From Pygmaiobacter sp. (GTDB lineage: Bacteria; Bacillota; Clostridia; Oscillospirales; Ruminococcaceae): a stretch of 63,128 bases of DNA. Shown here in pieces: positions 42,001 through 49,545 of the stretch; the stretch's first letter is position 1, and every line of letters begins with the position of its first letter. The notes under the pieces were generated by a model. The model saw nothing but the letters and a program-made list of their open reading frames with translations. It ran no database searches and had not been told where the DNA came from. Location: NCBI GenBank assembly GCA_028689835.1, contig JAQVCK010000002.1, positions 1-63,128 of the forward strand, written 5' to 3'. The translations under genes and the position numbers were made by a program.

Positions 42001-42750
42001 ACCGCCCGCGCGGTGCAGCAGGCAGGCGGCCGCCCGCAGATTTTGGTCGTCAACAACCTCACCCCGGCCCATGTGGCCGAAAGTGCCGCGGCACTGGCAA
42101 AGGCCATCGGCCAAAGCCAGATTGTGATATTGCCCGGCGGGTTTTCGGGCGGGGACGAGCCGGACGGCAGCGGTAAGTTTATTACGGCGCTGTTCCGCGC
42201 GCCCGCCATTGCCGAGGAGGTCACCGCATTGCTGCAACAGCGCGACGGCCTGATGCTGGGCATCTGCAATGGCTTTCAGGCGCTCATCAAGCTGGGGCTG
42301 TTGCCGTTTGGCCAGATACAAAAAACCAATGCCAGCTGCCCCACGCTGACCTACAACACCATTGGCCGCCACCAAAGCATGCTGGTGCGCACCCGCATTT
42401 CGTCCAGTGGTTCGCCGTGGCTTTCGCGCACCCAGCCGGGCGAAATTTACAGTGTGGCCATCAGCCACGGCGAGGGGCGGTTTGTCGCAAACGAAGAGAC
42501 TCTGCGCCGCCTTGCCGAAAACGGGCAGATTGCCGCGCAGTATGTGGACGAGCAGGGCCGCGCCACCATGCAGCCGGGTGCAAACCCCAACAGCAGTATG
42601 CTGGCAGTGGAAGCACTGCTGAGCCCGGATGGCCGTGTGCTGGGCAAAATGGGCCACAGCGAGCGCTGCGGCGAACACCTGTACCGCAACGTGCCGGGCG
42701 AGCATTGCCAGCCCATCTTTGCGGGCGGCATTGAATATTACAAATTGTAA
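39052..42750 (+). CDS. purL: FGAM synthase, fused PurL-PurQ type
   Basis: [50 protein letters not shown]; C-terminal glutaminase [15 protein letters not shown]...[19 protein letters not shown]. Confidence 0.97.
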   Translation: [1232 protein letters not shown]

Positions 42751-42780
42751 TTTACACACAGATAAAAACCGGAGGGAATC

Positions 42781-44214
42781 ATGCAGCAGGATCGTTATAT
42801 CAGCCCGTTTGAAACCAGATACGCCAGTAAAGAGATGCAATACCTGTTTTCGCCCGACCACAAGTTTAAGACCTGGCGCCGCCTTTGGGTGGCACTGGCC
42901 CGCGCCGAGCAAAAGCAGGGCCTTGCCATCACCAACGCGCAGATCGCCGAGCTGGAGCGGTATCAGGACGACATCAATTACGATGTGGCCGAAGCGCGCG
43001 AAAAAGAGGTGCGCCACGACGTGATGAGCCATGTTTATGCCTATGGCGTGCAGTGCCCAAAGGCGAAGGGCATCATTCATCTTGGGGCAACCAGCTGCTA
43101 TGTGGGCGACAACACCGACATCATCATCATGCGCGAAGCGCTGGGCGTCGTGCGCCGCAAGCTACTGAACGTTATTGCACTGCTTGCCGATTTTGCCGAC
43201 AAGTACAAAGACATGCCGGCGCTCGCCTACACCCATTTGCAGCCCGCGCAGTTGACCACGGTGGGTAAGCGTGCCAGCCTGTGGCTGCAAGATTTGATGA
43301 TGGATTTCGACGAGATTGAATACCGCACCGGCACGCTGGCGCTGCTGGGCAGCAAGGGCACCACCGGCACCCAAGCCAGCTTTGTAGAACTGTTTGACGG
43401 CGACGCCGCAAAAATCAAAGCGGTGGAAGAAGACATTGCAACCGAGATGGGCTTTACCAAGGTCGTGCCGGTGTCGGGGCAGACGTACAGCCGCAAGGTG
43501 GATTCGATGGTGCTGAACACGCTGGCCGGCATTGCCGAAAGCGCGATGAAGTTTGCGACCGACCTGCGCATTTTGCAAAACTTCAAAGAGATGGAAGAGC
43601 CGTTTGAAGCGCATCAGATCGGCTCGTCCGCCATGCCCTACAAGCGCAACCCGATGCGCAGCGAGCGCATCTGTGCGCTGGCCCGCTACCTGCTGGCCGA
43701 CACGCTGAACCCCGCCTTTACCGCGGGCAGCCAGTGGTTTGAGCGCACGCTGGACGATTCTGCCAACAAGCGCATCGCGATGGCAGAGGGTTTCCTTGCG
43801 GCCGATGCGATTTTGGGTATCCTGCTCAACGTCTGCGACGGGCTGGTCGTTTACCCCAAGGTGGTGCGCGCGCGGGTACTGGCCGAGCTGCCGTTTATGG
43901 CGACCGAAAACATCATGATGCACGCCGTCAAAAAGGGCGGTGACCGGCAGGAGCTGCACGAGCGGCTGCGGCTGCACTCCATTGCCGCGGGCAAGGTGGT
44001 CAAAGAGGAGGGCGGCGCCAACGATTTGATCGCCCGCGTGCTGGCCGACCCGGCGTTTGGGTTGGTGCAGGCGGATATTGACGGCCTGTTGGTGCCCGAG
44101 CACTTTATTGGCCGTGCCCCGCAGCAGGTGACCGAGTACCTTGACAGTGCGGTGCGCCCACTGCTGAAACAAAACGAGCAACTGCTGGGCGAGCGGTACG
44201 TGCTGAGCGTGTAA
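42781..44214 (+). CDS. purB: Adenylosuccinate lyase
   Basis: IHLGATSCYVGDNTDIIIMREAL; THLQPAQLTTVGKRA; GSSAMPYKRNPMRSERICALAR. Confidence 0.97.
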   Translation: MQQDRYISPFETRYASKEMQYLFSPDHKFKTWRRLWVALARAEQKQGLAITNAQIAELERYQDDINYDVAEAREKEVRHDVMSHVYAYGVQCPKAKGIIHLGATSCYVGDNTDIIIMREALGVVRRKLLNVIALLADFADKYKDMPALAYTHLQPAQLTTVGKRASLWLQDLMMDFDEIEYRTGTLALLGSKGTTGTQASFVELFDGDAAKIKAVEEDIATEMGFTKVVPVSGQTYSRKVDSMVLNTLAGIAESAMKFATDLRILQNFKEMEEPFEAHQIGSSAMPYKRNPMRSERICALARYLLADTLNPAFTAGSQWFERTLDDSANKRIAMAEGFLAADAILGILLNVCDGLVVYPKVVRARVLAELPFMATENIMMHAVKKGGDRQELHERLRLHSIAAGKVVKEEGGANDLIARVLADPAFGLVQADIDGLLVPEHFIGRAPQQVTEYLDSAVRPLLKQNEQLLGERYVLSV

Positions 44215-44349
44215 CCCACCCCTTGCGCCGCGCCGTTTTGGCCCCCGTGCGGCAAAGCGGCCGGTGCGGGCCATGTGCTAATGGCGCCCCCAATGCCTGC
44301 CGGCGGCAGGGCTAGGCGAAAAAATGCGTAAAAAGCAAGCATATAAAAT

Positions 44350-44405
44350 AAAGCACCCCGTTTGCGGCAGCGTGTACTGCGGCACAAACGGAGTGCTATT
44401 TTTTA
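44350..44405. terminator. Bidirectional terminator between purB and convergent small gene
   Basis: AGCACCCCGTTTG...CAAACGGAGTGCTATTTTTT. Confidence 0.75.
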
Positions 44406-44422
44406 CCTATTTGGGGTGAGGG

Positions 44423-44644
44423 CTATTTTTCCTCAATGGTATAGGTAAACTGGTACTGCTCTTGCAGCGCCTTTACCTTGGCCTCATTGTCTTCAATAAA
44501 GGTTTCGGTGTAAATCGACTTGCCCTGTTTCTGGTAATCTTTCACGATTTGATTCAGCTTTTCCCAGCACTCGGCATGCTTCGGCTCTTTCTCCTCGTCC
44601 ATCGAAATCACAAACTCGCGGTGTTTCGGAATACGTGCTTTCAT
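44423..44644 (-). CDS. Small hypothetical protein (73 aa)
   Basis: ORF with RBS-like gaagtgagg upstream, charged soluble composition. Confidence 0.6.
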   Translation of the reverse strand: MKARIPKHREFVISMDEEKEPKHAECWEKLNQIVKDYQKQGKSIYTETFIEDNEAKVKALQEQYQFTYTIEEK

Positions 44645-44714
44645 CCGTTGTCCCTCACTTCATTTTTTTCACACTTGCAACAGTATACGGCATCTGCAGC
44701 CCTTTGGCAAGGGG

Positions 44715-45818
44715 CTACAGCTCGGCGGCACCTGCCACCCGGCGGCGCAGCGGCACAAAGCCGTCCCCCGCCGCCTTTACGCTGCGCGCCACCTTGCGGT
44801 ACAGGGTGGGGCTGGTCAGTGCCGCGGCAATCAAATCGCCAAAGCGGTCGCAGCTTACCAGCCGGCAGCCCGGCGCCAGAATATCCACCGTGCGGTAGCC
44901 ATCGTCCAGTACTTTTTGTACGGCCTGCTCTATGGCGGCGCACTCGGCAGTCAACCCAAACGCATATTTTAACAGCATGGCGGCGGCAAATACCGCCCCC
45001 ACCGGGTTTGCAAGGTTTTGCCCGGCCATGTCGGGCGAGGGGCCCAGCACCGGGTGGTACAGCCCGCGGCTGCCCGCGCCCAGCATCGCGCAGCTCATCA
45101 TGCCCGCACAGCCGGTCAGCCCGGCGGCCTCCCCGGCCAAAAATTCGGCGCAAATCCCGTCTGCTAAAATCACGTCAAACTGCACCGGCTCGCGCAATAA
45201 CTGCGACGCGGTGGCCGAAGCGGTTTGTATCGACACCGACACGCGGGGAAACTGGTGTGCGGTGGTTTGCACCACCTCGCGCCACAGCTGGTTACAGTTG
45301 GGCGCGCCGGGCTGCTCTACAAACACCACCCCGCCCCGGCGCAGCTCGGCCGTGCGAAACGCAATGCGCGCGGCGCGCTCGGCCTCTGCGGCGCGGCAAA
45401 CCAGCGTGTCCTGCGCGCGGTCTTTGCCATGTTGCGGTGCGGGCTGCGGGCCGGCCATGCTGTCCAGCGCCTGCACCAGCATCAGGTCAATATCTCCTTT
45501 GACCAGTGTGGGGGCAAGGGGGCTTGCCTCGGCAAGCTGTGGGTACAGCAGTGCCGGGCGCATGCTGGCCTGCAAATGCAGGGCCGCCGTCAGCTGGCGC
45601 AGCGCTTCGCCGGTGCCAATGCCGGCCAGCACACTGTCGGCTGTGGTACAAACCGCAAGCTCGCTTTCCGCCAGCGGCGCGTTGGCACCGCCGCTAACCT
45701 CTATTGTTTCAAACCGGTGATTAAATTTTGAAGCGACCGACCGCAACACTTTGTCGGCTTCGGCCAGCACTTCGGCCCCAATCCCCGCGCCGGGTATCAT
45801 TGCAATTTTCTTTTCCAT
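44715..45818 (-). CDS. LeuB-like protein (isocitrate/isopropylmalate dehydrogenase fold), apparently catalytically degenerate
   Basis: IPGAGIGAEV; NQLWREVVQ; PVQFDVILADGICAEFLAGEAAGLTG; LGPSPDMAGQNLANPVGAVFAAAMLLKYAF. Confidence 0.82.
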   Translation of the reverse strand: MEKKIAMIPGAGIGAEVLAEADKVLRSVASKFNHRFETIEVSGGANAPLAESELAVCTTADSVLAGIGTGEALRQLTAALHLQASMRPALLYPQLAEASPLAPTLVKGDIDLMLVQALDSMAGPQPAPQHGKDRAQDTLVCRAAEAERAARIAFRTAELRRGGVVFVEQPGAPNCNQLWREVVQTTAHQFPRVSVSIQTASATASQLLREPVQFDVILADGICAEFLAGEAAGLTGCAGMMSCAMLGAGSRGLYHPVLGPSPDMAGQNLANPVGAVFAAAMLLKYAFGLTAECAAIEQAVQKVLDDGYRTVDILAPGCRLVSCDRFGDLIAAALTSPTLYRKVARSVKAAGDGFVPLRRRVAGAAEL

Positions 45819-45865
45819 GCAGCCCCCACCTTTTGTTTTTGGTTTTGCCCGGCAGGCAGACAAAA

Positions 45866-46131
45866 ACAAAAAAGCCTCGTCTGCCGCCGGGGAAGGCGAG
45901 AGACGAAGCAGTTGCTCCGCGGTACCACTCTCATTGCCGCCGCAGCGGCCTCTTTGCCCCGTCCAGTAACGGGCGCCCGGTTAACGGCGGGCTGTGCCGG
46001 CAAGGCCTACTGTACTTCGGCCCGCTGCTCCCAGGGGACAGCCGGTGGTGCCGTTACTGCCTTGCACCAGCCGGCAGCTCTCTAAAAACGGGTAACCCAC
46101 AGGCAAAAACCTGTTCATCGCATTTATTGTT
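45866..46131 (-). promoter_or_regulatory. T-box leader (tRNA-responsive), probably Leu
   Basis: Minus strand carries AGAGAG, GGTGCAAGGCAG, GGGAGCAGCGGGCCGAAGTA, T-box GAGAGTGGTACCGCGGAG (45917-45932) and terminator GCTTCGTCT/AGACGAGGC + T6 (45868-45909). Confidence 0.95.
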
Positions 46132-46137
46132 ACTGTT

Positions 46138-46166
46138 AGTGTAGCGCGCACAAACGCGATTGTCAA
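46138..46166 (-). promoter_or_regulatory. Promoter of the T-box transcript
   Basis: Minus strand TTGACA (46166-46161), 17-nt spacer, TACACT (46143-46138). Confidence 0.75.
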
Positions 46167-46286
46167 GCGCGCAAAAGTGTGGCCCCAATTGCCGCGAAAT
46201 GTAAAAATATACGGTAAAAAGTAAAAAAAACAGGCGAATAGTCGTTGACAAACCGGTGGTGGTATGATATTATGATACTCGCATTC

Positions 46287-46363
46287 GCGCCAGTAGCTCA
46301 GCTGGATAGAGTGTCTGGCTACGAACCAGAAGGTCGGGGGTTCGAGTCCCTCCTGGCGCACCA
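46287..46363 (+). tRNA. tRNA-Arg (anticodon ACG), CCA encoded
   Basis: GCGCCAGTAGCTCAGCTGGATAGAGTGTCTGGCTACGAACCAGAAGGTCGGGGGTTCGAGTCCCTCCTGGCGCACCA. Confidence 0.97.
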
Positions 46364-46373
46364 TGCAAGCAAC

Positions 46374-46412
46374 CGCACAAGGCTGTGTAACAACAGCCTT
46401 GTGCGGTTTTGT
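46374..46412 (+). terminator. tRNA terminator
   Basis: CCGCACAAGGCTGTGTAACAACAGCCTTGTGCGGTTTTGTT. Confidence 0.9.
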
Positions 46413-46758
46413 TATATTATAAAAAATTATTTCTGTTGTATATGTTTATTAGCATTTTGCAACTCGTTATACCCAAAGGGCAAAACAGCTACCGAGAATG
46501 GTTTAACCGTTTTTTCAATAGTCCAATAGAAAGATACAAAAGAAAAATCCGGTCTTTGGGATGCATACAAAATAAGACTGTTTTTAATCGAACTTTCTGG
46601 TATAATATTCCTATCAATAATAAAAACAAGTTAAACAATAAAACCTTTGGACGTCATGGCGGATACGATCTTTTATATTGGATATAGGGATATATAATAA
46701 GTGTAATGTAGAAGAAATTAAACAGAAAACCTAATTATGATTTAAGGAGGCGTTATTT

Positions 46759-46992
46759 ATGGCAAAGAATACACATCATGTAGTACCTAGTAGTAATGGG
46801 GGGTGGGATGTTAAACGTGGCGGGGCACAGCGCGCAAGTGTTCATACCGAAACAAAGGCCGATGCTATAAAGGTTGGAAGAGTAATCAGCCAAAGAGCAA
46901 GAAGTGAGTTTGTAATCCATGGCATGGATGGTAAAATTCAGCGTTCAGATAGTCATGGAAACGACCCTTGTCCGCCGAAAGATCAAAGATAA
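46759..46992 (+). CDS. DUF2188 domain protein
   Basis: THHVVPSSNGGWDVKRGGAQRASVHTETKADAIKVGRVISQRARSEFVIHGMDGKIQRSDSHGNDP; RBS aaggaggcg. Confidence 0.88.
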   Translation: MAKNTHHVVPSSNGGWDVKRGGAQRASVHTETKADAIKVGRVISQRARSEFVIHGMDGKIQRSDSHGNDPCPPKDQR

Positions 46993-47005
46993 GAGGTGAT
47001 ACTTT

Positions 47006-47857
47006 ATGCGAAGCAAGGAACCTGTTTTGGCTTTGATGTATGATTTTGATAAGACTTTGTGCACGACGGATATGCAGGAATATACTTTTATTCCTAAGGT
47101 CGGAATGACTTCAGAAACATTTTGGAAAAGGTCCAATACGCTTGCCAGCGAAAGCGGCATGGATAAGATACTTGCATACATGAGGGTAATGCTCGAATGT
47201 GCGCATGAAGCAAAAAAAAGTATTTGCCGAGATGAGTTTGTAAAACTGGGAAAGGATCTTCAATTTTATCCTGGAGTTGCAGATTGGTTTAAACGTATAA
47301 ACCAAATTGGAAACGAACTAGGAATGAAAATTGAACATTACATAATATCTTCTGGACTTCGTGAAATTATTGAAGGCTCAGACATTTATGATTTTTTTAA
47401 AGACGTTTTTGCTTGTGAGTTTTTATATGATGAAAACAAAATTGCATGTTGGCCAAAAAATGTTGTTAATTATACAACTAAAACTCAATTTCTTTTTCGC
47501 ATAAATAAGGGCGTGCTTGATTTATCAAATGATGATGATTTGAATAAATTTACGCCAGAAGATGATCGTCCAATACCTTTTCGTAATATGATATATATTG
47601 GTGATGGTTTAACCGATGTTCCTTGCATGAAACTCGTTAAAGCAAATGGTGGCTATTCAATTGCGGTATATGCAGAAGGAAAAAAAGAAAAAGTTGAGGA
47701 ATTGTTATTGCACGATAGAGTTGATTTTTTGGCACCTGCCAATTATACAGAGAATAGTGAACTTGATGTTACGGTAAGGGACATAATTTGTAAAATGGCG
47801 ATGGTTGATTCTTTAAAAAGAAAAAACAAGGAACAGCTAAGTATTATTGAAAAATAA
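47006..47857 (+). CDS. HAD-superfamily phosphatase
   Basis: LMYDFDKTLCTTDM (motif I DxD-like), IISSGLREII (motif II), IYIGDGLTDVPCMKLV (motif IV). Confidence 0.88.
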   Translation: MRSKEPVLALMYDFDKTLCTTDMQEYTFIPKVGMTSETFWKRSNTLASESGMDKILAYMRVMLECAHEAKKSICRDEFVKLGKDLQFYPGVADWFKRINQIGNELGMKIEHYIISSGLREIIEGSDIYDFFKDVFACEFLYDENKIACWPKNVVNYTTKTQFLFRINKGVLDLSNDDDLNKFTPEDDRPIPFRNMIYIGDGLTDVPCMKLVKANGGYSIAVYAEGKKEKVEELLLHDRVDFLAPANYTENSELDVTVRDIICKMAMVDSLKRKNKEQLSIIEK

Positions 47858-47959
47858 CAATTTACTCAAAAAATATAACTATATGATTCTACTTAATAGT
47901 ACAAAATAAATACTTCATGGACTTTTCTTAATATAAAAACAGCTAAAATAGTACAACAC

Positions 47960-48003
47960 CAAAACTGCACAGAAATGGTACGCCCACAATGTGCGGTTTT
48001 TAT
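47960..48003 (+). terminator. Terminator-like hairpin at end of islet
   Basis: AACTGCACA...TGTGCGGTTTTT. Confidence 0.55.
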
Positions 48004-48095
48004 TATGGACATATTTGATGAATTGTGTTTCTCACACTACATCGTTCCGCCGCTCTTGGATGTGATTTGTGCCTTATGGCAAAGGTGAAATTTTT

Positions 48096-48124
48096 GTTGT
48101 GGTAGTGCGGCGTATATGGTATAA
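48096..48124 (+). promoter_or_regulatory. Promoter-like element upstream of the MinD-like gene
   Basis: TTGTGG, 17-nt spacer, TATAAT. Confidence 0.5.
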
Positions 48125-48216
48125 TAATCATAAGTCAATGCAGCTTGCGGCGAGGTATGATGTTTTTGGCAAAGGGGGCCGCCCTGCCGCAGCCATGCGA
48201 TGGGGGGAGGCAGCCT

Positions 48217-48951
48217 GTGACAGGCAGGGTATTGATGGTGGCTTCCGGCAAGGGGGGCACCGGCAAAAGCACGCTTGCGGTATACCTTGGTGCGCGCCTT
48301 GCGGCCCATGGGGCGCGGGTGCTGCTGATTGAGCTCGACTCCGGCCTGCGCAGCGTCGACATCATCGCCGGCGTGTGCGGCAAAACGGTCTACGATATCG
48401 AGGATATTTTATCCGGTCGCTGTGAAGCGGACAAGGCGGTGGTGCAAAGCCCGCTTTACCCGGGGCTGTCCGTCGTCAGCGCACCGTACAGCGGCGGCGA
48501 AATTCGCCCGCAGGCGCTGCGGGTGCTCACCGGCAAAATGGCCGGCGTGTTTGACTATGTGTTGCTGGACACCGCCGCGGGCCTTGGTGCCCCGTTTCAG
48601 GCCGCTGCCGCCGTGTGCGCCGCAGGGCTGATTGTCATCACGCCGGACCCCGTCACCATGCGGGACGGGCGCATTGTCAGCGACGAGCTGTTTGCGGCAA
48701 AAATACCGTCGGTACGGCTGATTATCAACCGGGTGCGCACCGGCAGGTTTGCAAAAAACCCGGTGCAGAATTTAGACGAATGCATCGACACGGTGGGTGC
48801 ACAGCTGATTGGCGTGGTGCCCGAAAGCACCGAGCTTGCCACCGCTGCTGCGGGCTTGCAGGCATTGCCGCCGTCTTCACAGGCGTTTGCCGCACTGGAT
48901 GCCATTGCCCGCCGCATTGCGGGTGAAGATGTGCCGCTGGTGGTGCGGTAA
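48217..48951 (+). CDS. MinD/ParA-family ATPase (probable GTG start after GGGAGG)
   Basis: VASGKGGTGKSTLAVYLGARLAAHGARVLLIELDSGLRSVDIIAG; DYVLLDTAAGLG; VITPDPVTMRDG. Confidence 0.88.
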   Translation: MTGRVLMVASGKGGTGKSTLAVYLGARLAAHGARVLLIELDSGLRSVDIIAGVCGKTVYDIEDILSGRCEADKAVVQSPLYPGLSVVSAPYSGGEIRPQALRVLTGKMAGVFDYVLLDTAAGLGAPFQAAAAVCAAGLIVITPDPVTMRDGRIVSDELFAAKIPSVRLIINRVRTGRFAKNPVQNLDECIDTVGAQLIGVVPESTELATAAAGLQALPPSSQAFAALDAIARRIAGEDVPLVVR

Positions 48952-49019
48952 AAGAATGTTACTTTTTTCGCGGTGAAAGCCGCGGTTTTCGAGATTATCG
49001 TAAACGGAGGTAGAGCGTA

Positions 49020-49424
49020 TTGAATATCGCACTCATTGCGCATGATTCTAAAAAGGAACTCATGGTACAGTTCTGTATTGCGTACTGCCGCGTGCTCAGC
49101 CAGCACAATCTGGTTGCCACCGGCACCACAGGGAAGCTGGTGGGGGAAGCTACCGGCCTCTCCATTCAGCGCTTTCTCCCCGGTACGCATGGCGGCGACC
49201 AGCAAATCGCGGCGCGCATCGCCTGCAACGAGATCGACCTGTTGCTGTTCTTCCGCGACCCGATCTCGGCAAAACCGCACGAGCCCAACGAGCTGAATTT
49301 GCTGCGGCTTTGTGATGTGCACAACATCCCCGTTGCCACCAACATTGCAACGGCGGAGGTGCTGATCCACGGGTTGGAGCGCGGCGACCTTGACTGGCGC
49401 AACATCGTCAACCCCAAAGCTTAA
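49020..49424 (+). CDS. mgsA: Methylglyoxal synthase (TTG start)
   Basis: [57 protein letters not shown]. Confidence 0.96.
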   Translation: MNIALIAHDSKKELMVQFCIAYCRVLSQHNLVATGTTGKLVGEATGLSIQRFLPGTHGGDQQIAARIACNEIDLLLFFRDPISAKPHEPNELNLLRLCDVHNIPVATNIATAEVLIHGLERGDLDWRNIVNPKA

Positions 49425-49545
49425 ACCCACTTTTTAAAACGCAAACTTTTAGTACAGGTCTGCCTGCGGGCCGGCCTGTATTTTTAGGTAACTGCCCGCT
49501 GCGCGCAAGGCGCCGGTGCGGGCCGCTTAGACAGGATGTGAATGC

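Noticed and set aside
46759-47857. DUF2188-HAD as a defined phage-defence or toxin-antitoxin system
   Set aside because: No toxin fold, nuclease, or known defence partner visible; only composition and position suggest an accessory role.
46287-48060. att-site duplication of the tRNA-Arg 3' end bounding the AT-rich islet
   Set aside because: I found no second copy of ttcgagtccctcctggcgc within 46.4-48.1 kb and no integrase gene, so integration at the tRNA is not demonstrated.
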